Under the pieces are notes generated by a model. That model had not been told where the DNA came from, did not search any database, and saw nothing but the letters and a program-made list of their open reading frames with translations. Shown here piece after piece: positions 38,054-51,300 of a stretch of 64,000 nt of DNA (its first letter is position 1; each line of letters starts with the position of its first letter). A program made the position numbers and the translations under genes. The DNA is from Enchytraeus crypticus (Eukaryota; Annelida; Clitellata; Enchytraeida; Enchytraeidae), in contig CAJHZI010000003.1 of NCBI GenBank assembly GCA_905160935.1, forward strand, positions 1 through 64,000, read 5' to 3'.

Positions 38054-38155
38054 CCAAGCACGGGAGCGATAAAGTCGCTCCCGTGCTTGGGAGCGACTTT
38101 AAACGAAATAAAAAAATGGACTCCCATTTTTTCTTTCGAAGAAAATAGGAGTCCC
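38054..38155. repeat. Cluster of nested palindromes
   Basis: CCAAGCACGGGAGCGA (38054-38069), loop TAAAG, TCGCTCCCGTGCTTGG (38075-38090) is a perfect 16-bp hairpin. The right arm also pairs AAAGTCGCTCC (38071-38081) with GGAGCGACTTT (38089-38099), giving a competing fold. A third inverted pair, GGACTCC / GGAGTCC, encloses TTTTC...GAAAA to about 38155. Confidence 0.88.
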
Positions 38156-38364
38156 CCAAAATCTGTCGATGCCGAGCTAGTTGTAAAAGTTAAACATAAC
38201 CCACCCCTATACACCCTCAATTGTTCTGTCAACTTAAGCTAAAATGCAGTTCCAATGTACACTTTCCTATTAACTGTCTGCTAAAACGCGCTGTAAAGAT
38301 TAAGCATTATTATAGTAATTATCGAATTAATCACTAATTAACAAAACATATGCGATTCTAGTTT

Positions 38365-38457
38365 TTACAACTCTAATTTCCTAATATCTTCCTTCCTCAA
38401 GGTCCATGTTTCACATCCATAAAATAGTGTGGTCCAAACCAAAGTTTTTACTATCAC
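38365..38457 (-). mobile_element. RTE-like LINE fragment
   Basis: CCTAATATCTTCCTTCCTCA, AGGTCCATGTTTCACA and CCAAACCAAAGTTTTTACTA match 31,175-31,250 (ORF segment KTLVLTKLLYGCETWTL). Confidence 0.7.
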
Positions 38458-39295
38458 AGAGTTGGTGACTTGGATAGTTGACTAAACTGTCTAATGGTGA
38501 ATCTTTTGGTATTAAAAAGGATAGATATCATCAAGGGTTATCATTTCAACGAATGTTTTGATATTTGTTTTGTCAACATCAAGGCACAATTAACAAATAA
38601 TTAAAACTTACTAGTATTCACTACACAAATGTGGATTGTGATTCTTTGCTATGCAAACGTTTAGAACTTCTATAGAAAATAGGGTTTCTTGAAAAAGTCT
38701 CAACCTTTGACTTCTCGGTTAAGAACAAATTGTTCTTTGTATTATAGCGATTATGAAATGATTGTCCATGAATTTATTCATACGTAATATTCCCTGCCCC
38801 TACAATTGGGTTGATAAATTTGTTGACATAATATTATGCACCTAAAATACAAATGAAATTATAATGAATAAGAAATTATCATTTTCAACAGGACTGTTGA
38901 ATAAATACGATTTTGTGCGATTAGAGTTCGACCGAAAGTAAAATTTAGGTTTCTGCCGAAACCAAAAACATAACAAAAGCTAAAATTCTCCTAATCGAGC
39001 TATAGTATGGAGAAGTTAATACGAATTCACTGAGATAAATATGTTGCTATATCGTATTTTGGAAATTGAAAAAAATTAAATTTTATGGCTTCTTTTGTGG
39101 CTAGTAAATATCAGTAAACATATTATCAGCTAAATTTTAAACAATTATAGCTTATAAATTTTGACGATTTAAGAATCACATTTTAATTAAACGGAGGAAC
39201 TATTCGAAGACAATAGACAATTTAAACAAGTAATCTTCTCTAGTAAACTAATTTGTACTGCAGGAAATAAAAATCATACAATTTAATACGTCAAC
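38458..39295. other. 5' flank of the right guanylate cyclase gene
   Basis: AT-rich, no repeat family recognised. The promoter and any 5' untranslated exon must be here or further left; no clear TATA or initiator signal stands out. Confidence 0.4.
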
Positions 39296-39492
39296 ATGTC
39301 AAAGACAGTCAAAATTGTTGCATTTGTAATTATATTCGTACTAATAATTCGAGTAGCCTGTTCCATTGAACCAGAAACCGGTATGAAAGAACTACGAGTT
39401 GGGTTCATTTCAGCGCAGTCGAACCAGGGAGCTGTGAGCTTGGCTTTTGAGCAGGCTCAACGAGATGGGTTACTTCTGGAGTATAATATCAG
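39296..39492 (+). CDS. Guanylate cyclase exon 1: signal peptide and start of ectodomain
   Basis: ATG at 39296; a hydrophobic core ([15 protein letters not shown]) is a clear signal peptide, then [20 protein letters not shown] of the ANF-receptor fold. Donor ATCAG|GTAAG, phase 2. Confidence 0.85.
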
Positions 39493-42400
39493 GTAAGAAA
39501 CACTACGCTATCAATCAATCAATAAGAATTTAAAGTCCGGATCCTCGCCATAAGGCAATGTCGGGAACGTCTCTTGCAGACTCTGTACAAACAGGCGCCA
39601 AAGCACCCTACGATGACGACTGAGTACACAGAGACCACGAGAGAAAGCGAGATCAAAACAGTGCAAGTCCAAGATCCAAGGCAAGCGGGACATAATTTAG
39701 ACCTGTGCGGAAAAAGATGAGTTTTTAGCTTGCCAAGAAAAGTACCAATACAATTACAAGATCGAAAATCTTGTGGCAAAGAGTTCCATACTGTCTAAAT
39801 ACATGTAATATATTGTCTAAATACATGCTAAGTACATGTAGATCCCTTATGGCAAATTTTTGTTTCTTAAATAGATAAACCAGAAGAAGACTGATAATAA
39901 ATTCATAAAAAATGTTTTTCCCAGAAAATGGAAACATGTGTGGATAGTATAGGCCGATTAAATGTATTTATATAGGCGTACTGTTTAATCCCTTAGACTT
40001 CATCTCATAGATGAATGTATTTGTAAATTCTAACACGTGAGTTTAAAATCTTTAGTTGAGGAAAGCTTGTAATTTCTATAATTGTTGTTGTCTATTTAAC
40101 ACACTTAAAGAAGAAAATTCTATATAACTTGATGGTGACATTGTTCCAATTCTGATTTCAATTTGCAATTTATTTCTACAATTAGAGGTAAAGCTTTGCA
40201 TTCGCGTTGAATAGGCATATAACATTCGCAGTGGAATTTCATTTCTATGTTATAGCTACAACGTTATGGAGAAGCGATGTACAGATCCCAATGTGATTGT
40301 TAATGTACTGCAATTTGTGGTGGAAAAGAAAGTTAACGTTTTGCTTGGACCCAGCTGTTCCAGTAGTAAGTATTTTAATAGTCTACATGTATTTAAAAGA
40401 CTACTCACAGCGCAGATGCGTAATAATCAGAATAAAACATTTTCACATAATATTTTGCTATACCAGAAATAAATTTGTGACTTAATTAATACTAATTGTT
40501 ATATAAAACTAAAATACATAGTATTTCCCCAGTGATCTGCCAAATGTCAGATTGAGGGCAAATATTACTAATAAAGTGCTGCTTTCGAGCTCCAATAAAT
40601 CAGGACGACGAATGGTGTTTCAACGCTGGAACTAACATTTATACGTTTCTTAGACTGAACTATGAACAGTTTAATGATTTAGTCCGTTGAAGAAATACTA
40701 GACCCTATCCAAATGTATCGCAGCCTACAGCTTGGAACTAACATGGCGTGTAAGGAAGTTTACCGTTGTCATCCTCAGCTTTTGCTTATACGCATCTCAC
40801 GGCGCGTGCAGTTTACATTTGGTCCATTCAAATTTGGTCTAATCGTTTTCCCGGTAACCACACACAAATATATGCACATTATATATAATATAAATTTATG
40901 ATAGATGATATACTGAACAATAATATATTAGCTATTACATATTTTATATTTGATTATATATCATACATTATATATTGTATTGGCCCATTGTATATTATAT
41001 ATTAAATTATAAATTGCATATTATATATTAAATTAGAGACTTATATAATTATTACGTATTATACATATTATATTATATATGATATGCTTACATTTGACTA
41101 AATTTATCGACATAAATTTATCTAATTAATCGACTAAAATTGCCTCGATAACTAATTAATTGATTCAATTATCTGACTAGCCTGTTCACAGGTTGGACAA
41201 GTCACAGCTTACTACAACGTGCCCACTCTTCCCATATTTTGTATGGACGATGCTATGTACGACAAAGAACAGTACAAAACTCTCATAAGGGTGACCGGTA
41301 CATACAAGGCATTCAGTCAAAGTTTTATGGCAATCTTAGAAAGATACAAGTGGCACACAATTGGAGCAGTAATAAATCAGGACGACGAATGGTGTTTCAA
41401 CGCTGGAACTAACATTTATACGTTTCTTAGACTGAACTATCAACAGTTTACTGTTTCAATTCTTGCGTTACCTTATAATCCGACGTTTGAAGAATTGGTC
41501 GAACTAGCAACAGATTTTCAACGACGCGCACGAAGTAAGATATAATACTGTAATACTGAATATTAAACTAAAATCTTGTAAATGACGTTTATTCATTGAG
41601 ATTTCGTCGAAATTCCAAAATAACATTTACACGAGAGCATTACTCTAATTGATAATTATAAGTCACTTTTTTATATATTTAGTGAAATAAATTCTTATTT
41701 TAATTATTTTAGAAATTAATTTTGGCATAATTAAGCGACAAAAGGTTTGACTGATTATCTAGATTCCGGAATATTCACCATTTTTTAAACTTCTCTTTGC
41801 TAACGAGTTTGGATTTGTCTCTTTTGTGCTCGATGTTGTCATGGGCGACAGTAGCACTCTCATTATTGTTTTGTTATATGTAATGTAATCCATAAAACCC
41901 TGGTTAGTACACTTGAAAGTGCTGGCCTAACGATAGACAATCTTTGTACGATTTACTCTATTTCATTTATTTAGCTATTCAATTTTCATTTATTCATTCT
42001 ATTCTATTTCCTATCCATACCCTTTCGTGTCGACCTCATAAATTGGACATAGCGACGCGCTAAAATGAAGTTCTCTTGTTTATTTGCAGTTTTCATTGTC
42101 TGCAATCCTAATACAACCCTATTGGCTCAGTTTCTGTTCGTTGCGCAAGATCTTGGTATGACAGACGGCGACTTTGCTTTCTTTACCTACAATTTTCGTG
42201 CTGCTACGGCTAACGATATTTTAACAGAATTAAAGAAGCCTGGTGTAAATTTTGAATATCGCCGAAAAGCATTCTATTCTTTTAAACAGGTTTTTGAACC
42301 GTTTGATTCAACTTACTTATAATATCCATATGTAATTTATTGAAATTTTTCCCCGTGTTTTGCCCGGGTTGTTTGATGAATTGACCAACAGGTGACTGCA

Positions 42401-45171
42401 CGTGTCGTAGAAGGCAACTAAATCACATACCGCCGGTCTTATAAAGCGAAGATCATAATGATATCGTCGCCGTAAGTCGCTTTTGCACCTTACGAACGAG
42501 ATGTCGGTCGGCATCTGAGCTGATTTCAGCTACATGTGACGGGTTAGTTATTGTTTCGAGATCGGGCGGTTATTCTCACCGGTAGATTAAAACAAAAGTT
42601 GTCGCCAGGGGCTGATACTCAACGGTCGCAGGTGGCTCCAGCCAAGAGGAGAGCGCAAAATCCGCTTAAATGGTTAGAATTCTTGGAAATGTGACATAAT
42701 AGGCTCAAGATAAAGTTGAGAATAGAAAAGTTTTATAAGATGCAAGAAGCAGATTGGTAGTTATCTCGCGGATAACGTCAAATGGTAGAGATTGATGTCG
42801 GCGAGAATATCTTTCCGTTTATAATATTGGGTATAAGATCCATACCGACGTCTGAAAGGGTATTCGGTTGGTGAGCGACTAGGCTCCAGAAATTGCTACA
42901 AAAATTTAAACGAATGAAAAAATCTCAAATAGGACATTGACTGAGATATGATGTAGGACAGAGATGATTTGAGACAGTCTATTCCTATCCCGACCCTAGT
43001 TAAGCTGGGATTCAAGGGAAGATGATGATTGCGATCATGATGATGATGTCATATATCACGAAATAAATATATAATGTTAAAATATCTCATTCTGTTATAA
43101 CTGAATTGATACCGTTTAATGGTACTTTATTAGCGATATACATGTACAAGAGAGGGCTGATCGAGTTACAGGGGCTTTAGGTTTAGCCGCTGTAGCTTGC
43201 TGGAAAATTTTCGTTATGTGGATCATTAAGTCTAAAATTAAAATCAAATGCTCTTTCCTCCGCTGGCATTCTATCTATTTGGCCAATTCAATTTATAAAT
43301 ATTTCTAAATTATAACCGTCAATCTACATTTTCGCAAACTAATAGAGAAATTGTTTCTTTAGCTCTGTTGTTTATGTGAAACTTCATTATTTTATAATTT
43401 TTTTTCCTCATTTCATGTTTTTTATGTTTAACAAATAATGATGTTTTTCTTTAGCTATCCTTTTCAGAAGGCAATACGTCCGTTGATTATTTTCTAACAC
43501 AAGTCGAGGAAAGAAGTAAACAGCCTCCATGGAACAATCTAAACGATCATACTGCAAAGGTACTGTGTGTATTTTGACGATAGTTTGTCATATACGCTTA
43601 ATTTATAACGGCACACTGGGTCAGGAAGCACAGATGCTTGTTGAGACCCATTTACTCTTTCCTCTCCATGGTTATTAGTAATAGTTGCCTTTAGGTGGCT
43701 CATCAGTTGCAGCCGGCTCGGATTTAATAATAACCTTCCATCATCCTGTTTTTTTTCCTTCTTAAACTTTTACCAACACTCGGTCTTCCAAGGTGGTCAC
43801 CCACAAAATACTAACCTAGGTCGATGCAGCTTAACTTCGACAATTGACGCGTAACTAAACCAAGTGCTCTAATCCCGCCGAATAAAATAAAATGGTAAGG
43901 ACTTTTAGGCAATCTCTCGATTTTCTACAGCTTAAGCGATTTGACTCCGTCAAATTGCTTAAGGTTTTATAATTCAGAAATATCTCTCAAGCAATTAGTA
44001 AACTTTGTCAAATTTAAAGAACTATTCCACAAAGTATTTTCTATGTAAAGGGGTTTTTGATGCTGTAGAAAATCTTCAACAGTTCGAAAGAGTCATTCAT
44101 TTAATGTACGAAATAATTTGTTCAAATATGTTTGAATAATAGCAAGAAATGAACATCTTTTTAAACATAATATTGCATGTATGAATATATCATCGTAAGG
44201 TTGGTTGGCATCTTTTGACTGTGCTTTATTTCAGAATTTGTGTTTTATGTGTTTTCATAAGCGGTTATTTTAATTAGTACAAAACCGTAATATGTGCCAG
44301 CCTTATGATTATGCATTACAGCTCTATTGTCCAACCGAAAAATAGAGGTCCTGTAAAGGTCTTTGAAGCAACTTACAATTAAATTACTATCAACGTAAGA
44401 CTTCATTTCCCCATGTTTTGTCCGGGTTGTTTGAAGAATTGACCAACCGGCAACTGCACGTGTTGCAGAAGGGGACTAAAGAACTAAGATAAATCCATAC
44501 CAACGTCAAAAGGGCATTCGGTTGGTGAGCGCCTAGGCTCCAGAAATTGATACAAAAATTTAAACGAATGTCTCAAACAGGGGATTGGCTGGTGGTGTGG
44601 TGTAAGGACAGAGAGGATTTGAGACAGTCTATTCGTATCTCGACCCTAGTTGGATTGGGATTCAGAGGAACATGATGATGATGATGATGTAAGGTTTCAT
44701 TACGACATCGACAAGGCGTATTTATATTTATTTGATGCTTTTTTTAGGTTATACTCATATTTTTGTTTGGCTGAATAATTGCTGATGAAGAGAATGTATT
44801 TATAGTTATAATATGTTGTTTCTATTAGCCGGGACCGGAATCTCTCTATGTATATGATCTCACTTACTTATACGCATTGTTGGCGGACAAGCTAATTCGA
44901 GCTGGCAGGAATATTAGCAACGGATCGGAAATATTACAAGAATCAAAAGGAATTAATTTCATAGGTAATAATAATTTGTTTATCATAGTTCGCAATGATA
45001 ATTGTATTAGTGATGCCTCGCTGAAGGGCATTTAACTCACACTTTCAAAAATGTACGGATGTTCCAAATCGAATTCATGTGAATATTCACTTCAAATAAC
45101 TGTTATTAGGCCTTCAAGGAAAAACTTGCCATAAGACATTTGGTGCTTTTGTAGTGCATCTAATTTTTATT

Positions 45172-45214
<43 letters not shown>

Positions 45215-48200
45215 TGAAAAAGGGAAGGAGAGGGTTGGATGGAAGAGATGAAAAGAGAAGATCTAAGTTAGAAGTTCCTGGTATTACTACATGGATAAGA
45301 GCAGTTTAAACATGTCGAAGACAAATTAAAGTGGTTCTAGGGAGATCATTTAGCAGAGAGTCTCACTAATTAAGTTTAGAATGGTCAAGCGCATTAGCTA
45401 ATACGGTAACCGCAATGATGTCAAATGACCTACGAGTTTAATGTAATTGTCGGATATGAAAGAAAGAAGCACGACAGACAGATGAAACAAGTAAATAAAA
45501 CATGAGATTTGAATGAAAACTTACTCAAAGTTTACCAATAGACTCTGGGTGCATTAAGGGAATATTTATGAAATGTAATGAATGAGTCTATTGGTATATT
45601 ACGTTGTTGTGGGAAACCTGTTACAAGGTATTCAGTTTTTGGACGATTGACAACAATGGGATTGGAGTATAGCCATTAGTTAACTACTTAGATTAAGGCT
45701 GGATGCTAGTGTGGACAGAGTATCAAAAGAATGGAAATTCGAAAACGAGTTGGAGACAGTGGATGTCGATAAGTTATTCGACCACCGCGGATCAGTATGC
45801 GCGAGGTTCAAATCTTGGGCTCGCCCGTCACTGACATCGCTTTCGAGTGAGGAAATTGACGTTAACATTAGCTTTATCAGCTTTACCAGTTGTAAACCTG
45901 GGTATAATGAGCACACACTTGTTTTTATGTTGAATCAGTTAAAGAGTGACAAAAATGATATCAAATCTGGTGACCTCTGATATCGATGATGGCAAAACAT
46001 TTATTCAATCATGTGGAAGGCCTTTGAGAACAGAAGTCAAGTCAAGTTACGTAGCCAGTTCCAGCTCTTCCTGTTCTTAACTTTGAAACAATTAACAAAC
46101 ATGTATATACTGAGTTGTATAAGTATGGTTTCGCTTCGCTACATGTCTGCCTTGTTGTTAGATCCGATGAACATCGAGTATAAATCACCTACATGCATCA
46201 AGCGTATTACGTAAATAGGTAACTGAAAATCAATGGCGTTTTAGCGTGCGTTTAGTCATGATAAATAAAAGATCTTCCAATAACACGCTTCCCAACAAAC
46301 AAACGAATTTAAGCGAACTGTATGATGCTTCTAATTTAAAGGGTGATAAATTGTTGTGTATATGTTTCAAACATCATCATCATCATCTTCCCCTGGATTC
46401 CTGTTTAACTAGGGTTTGGACATTTGTTTAGCAATTTCTGGAGTTTAGATGCTCATCAGCCGAATGACCTTTCTGACGTTGGTTTTGCTTCCTAGTGCTT
46501 TGTCGACTTTTACTATACATGCTGTCCAAAATTGGTCTATTCTTCAGCAATCCGGGCACAAAACGTTTACATCGATCAAGCAAATTTGCATAATATGAAA
46601 CAGGTAAAACTGGAGAGGTGAAGATAAACTCTAACGCTGATCGAAGCCTAACGATGATACTCTACGCTTATGGACCTGACAATGATCAATTCATTCCATT
46701 TCTGAGCATCGATATTGATAAAAATTCTGTAAGAATTTTTTATATCATATATTTAGTATAAATTTCAATGATGCATTAATAGATTATATAGGTGTTGTCC
46801 AAATTTCACTTAACTAAAATTTAGTAGATTTGTATTTATTCAATTTATCAAACCATATTTTATCGATGTCGGATTGTATTTGCTTCCGCTTAAGAATTAA
46901 TATTATTTGTATTAATAACAATAATAATAATAATAGTAATAATAATAATAATAATCGTTTTTAATGCTAATAATAATAATAATAATGAATCGTTTTTATC
47001 AAACCCCAGGTTCTTTACACCGGGGTAAATAAATAATAATAATAATAATAATAATAATAGTAATAATAATAATAATAGATAATATAATAATTATTGTTTT
47101 TTTAATTATTAGTTATTATAATGGCGGTATTACCGATACCGCTCAGATTCCTGAGTTACTAGGGGCCAAGTATTTTATTCACACTGTGACTAAATTCTGT
47201 CGGCTCTGGAATATCCTTTATACTTTATTTTATATAATTTCATATATTAATGAATATACTGTACATATTATATAGACTTTATTTCACCAATACATGGTAG
47301 TTTCGAACAAAGATATAGAAAAAAGAAAGAAAAATAAACGAAAAGAAACAACACTTTGCATACAAGTACAGCTAAGCAATGCAAACCTAGTAGATTACAA
47401 GTGACAAATAGAATCAAATCAACTCAATTATTCATTAGAATATTCAATATGTAGCATTTTGTCAACGTAGATCCAAAATTTCAATCGTACCTTAGCAACA
47501 GAATCAACAAACGAAATATTATATTTCCTTTGTAAACTTTCAAATTCTAAATAATCTGGATGATCTAATTCGATCCCTTTAATAATTTTGGCATCCGATA
47601 CTAATTTGTTTAAAAAAATTATATCTATGGTATTCATATAAGATACTCAAAGGCCAAAAACCAAAATAATATTGACACCACATAATTACTTCCTTGTCAG
47701 TCGTATGAAAGATCTTCGCAAAGATACAGTCATATAATTATATATTTAGCCATATTTAATTATGCTGATAACTTACTCTTGATAAATATTATGCATGTAG
47801 ACAATCAGCATACTTCAACAAGGCATGACGTGGGGCGGAACGAGCATAGAACCGCCTCTTGACGCTCCTAAATGTGGATTCCTAAATGAATTCTGTCCGA
47901 GTCAAGGTAAGTTTTTATATAGACATATATAGCATATATGTGTATATAAATAATATATTATCCTGGGTAGATAGGATAGTTTTCTCAGGGAATGACACCC
48001 CTGCCCCGCAAATGTTAGTCGAAGCTGAGGAAGGCAAAGGGAGCCTCATAATAAGCAGAATCATTCAAGAAAATAGTATGAAATAACAAGAATGAGTATT
48101 GCTAGATGATTTCAAGTTGCACCAATATGTGGATATGAAGAGGAAAATGGAAAACAGAGAAGAGTGGAGGCGTTATATGCCATGGACCTGCCAGTAGGAA

Positions 48201-48295
48201 GTGCACAGAGAGAGATAACATATATATGTATATATTTATATATATGATATACATGTATATATATATAATTATACATATATATATATATACTGTAT

Positions 48296-48337
<42 letters not shown>

Positions 48338-51300
48338 CATGTACATTGTGTGTTTAATTATTTCAATGATATCTGAAGAAACAATCGTATGAAATACACA
48401 TACACGCTTGTGATGAAATATCATTAATTAAAAATATGTTGGCTTGCTTGGCTGGCCTATAACAGAATTTAACTCTCAGTTCTTTTTGAACGTATATGAG
48501 AATTTCAGTTCTCATCTCAACGACAGATCAACTATAATCATACGGCTGTGACTACATTTGCGTGTCAATTCATAACCATACTTAATAAACGTAGGCCATT
48601 GCACAGTTTCTCTAATTTAAAGTACACTTAGTATTGGAAACTGGAATTACTTTGTTCGACTGAATAGACCTACCTTTAACGTGATTAATCATAAACTATA
48701 GCAATGAAGACCGTCCATTGAAGGGTAGTGAAGAAGATGTGAAAAAGTAATAAACATTAGTAAATGAAACAATTAACTGAGAGAAGGGTAGATCCCTTAA
48801 AGCATGAATCCCTACTAGTCAATATATACACCGTGTAGAATTTCAAGGCTATGATTTCAACTTATATATTTTCATAATAAACTAACGTAAGCCTAAAAGG
48901 TAACTCTAACTTCAGAGTGTAACCGTAATAATTGAAAAATTACTAGATGTCAATAAAAATGTTTGAGAAATTAATTAGAGTAGGAGTCGAACACGCAATT
49001 TTAGAATCCTTAGACTAACCGAAAGCTGCTGCAGATGCTAAATGAAAACTTAAATATCGCTTTTAGAACTGCTTTATAAAGTGCAAAGATTTACAATACT
49101 AGAGGCAAACAAGATATATTGCAAAATAAGATTTGCACTTTATATATTTACATTGAGGCTTGACAATATAACGCACGCTTACTGTTGAGATACAGGGTCA
49201 GAAATTAAAGTAAAAAGCTGGTAAAGCTAATGTTAACGTCAGTTTCCTCACTCGAAAGCGATGCCAGTGACGGGCGAGCCCAGGAAATACTATTCTTCTA
49301 GTTTTCTATAGTTTTTCAGTTAATCTTAATATATATGTTATATGTTTGCACCTCTATAATATATATAAACTGTATTTTTTAGATACCCAGATAATAACAA
49401 TTGCTGCTACAATATCAGTGGGGCTCGCTGTGGTGGTATTTTTCGCTGTATTCTATCTCATCAGGTTAGCGCTACTATATCCGTTGCTTGATTGGAAAGA
49501 ATTTAGCAGGTAGATACGCTGTTAATTTGTTTTCGTCGGCTTGAATTTGGTTCAATAGTGCTCCGTGTTGTCAATAACGACAGTAGCACTGAAAACTGCT
49601 TCCGTTGTTGTTGCTATGGGTATGATTTCCTAGCCTGGTCAATTTAATATTAAGTTTAATGTTGAGACGTTTCTAGAATAAGGGGGTTTTTTCTAATAGT
49701 TACTCTTATTTTCTCTTTTTTATCAACTTCTTTGTTTATTAAATAATAGATAATTACATGTATAACTTTATTATAATTTATTATTATTTTGTTTAGAACC
49801 TCATGATTGTTCTTATTTTGTATACGTTTTGATGATACAACAGGAAAGTTTGTTAAACTGAAAAATATAAGAAAAGTTAATTTATAAATTAATCCATTCA
49901 ATTTGAGGGAAAACTGAAAATGTTTCGTTTCTTGAAAATATGGAGGCTTAAAATGGATGCCATAGTATATTTGTTGCTGAAAAAAGCCTTTTCAAATACT
50001 TTTCAAATACGAAATGAAATATTGTATAGATGTTACTTTTGTAACATATTTCTTATATATATTAAGTATTCTTTTAGTTGAATTATGGAGCCAAGGCATG
50101 TGTTCTTAGTCAAAAGAATTTGGATCAACTTAAACTTTTTGATTTTCTAAAGAGCTTACCCAAAAATCTAGCCTAAATTCAAAAATACCGACAAAAATTG
50201 TTTGTTATATTTGAAAATTTAATTTATTGAATTGTTAAAAAATACTATTATAATTAATTTATTTATATTATTTTATTTTATACTATTTGGCTGTTTGAAA
50301 GCCTGTTTTGAAAGAATGAACTGTACATATATGCCTACAAGTAAATGCCAGATATTAACGAAAATGCCGACACGTTATTCAAAAGAACCGACTTTTCCTC
50401 TACATTATAATCTGTGCAAGCGGCATCATTCGGTCAGCATGGAGTAACATATTGCGCTATTTTAGGAAACAAATATAAAACTGCTTAAGTTATAATTTTC
50501 TTCGAAGAAGTTAATTTCAGTATTCCTTAATTATTAACTTTAATTATTAATTATTAATTTTAATTATTAATTATTAACTTTCAGGAATTATTTGCAACTT
50601 GACAGCCTGTTATATTTTTCACGTATCAAACGAACAACACGTCTTTTTCACGAACAACAGTGTTAACAAAGGGGCAGACTACGTAAGCCAACGGAAGTTT
50701 TCCCCGATACTTGAAAAAAAGTTGGGACAAGCGTATAGTTTATAATTTTAAGTGATTTAGCGAACTGCAGCGTTAACATTTTATTTCAACGTTTGGAAAT
50801 ATTGTTACCCCGAAGATCAAATGAAAAGTCAGCTCCTATGGTTAATTAACCAGACCAGACCAGTATTACTATATTATAATTGTTTTTATTATTTATTCAT
50901 TTTGTTGGACGTGACGGCACATGGCACATGCTATTCAGTTTTCTGGGCTAGTTTTTCCTTGCATTCTTGTTGTTTCAATAGTTTCCGTTATATCCTTCCA
51001 CACGTGTTGTGTTCGATTTGTTTAAATAATATACCAACTGATAACTGCACGTGTCGTAGAAGGCGACTATAGCAAATAGCACTAAGCTCCAAACCAAAGT
51101 CAAAAGGGCATTCGGTTGATAAACGCCTATTCTCCAGAAATTGCTGCCAAATTTTCTAAAACGAATGGAAAAATAGAGGATTGACTGATGATATGATATC
51201 GGACAGTGGGGAGTGGAGAAGGTCTATGTTATCCCTACGAACTCTAAAGCAGTCAGCGCATGAGGATATGAATATTATCTACAAATAAAAATGAGATGAT

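Noticed and set aside
43780..43875. A functional 5S rRNA gene
   Set aside because: Too many differences outside the internal promoter, and no proper ends.
49910..50080. Candidate kinase-homology exon near 49,920 with a [14 protein letters not shown] stretch
   Set aside because: No splice acceptor gives the phase required by the preceding donor.
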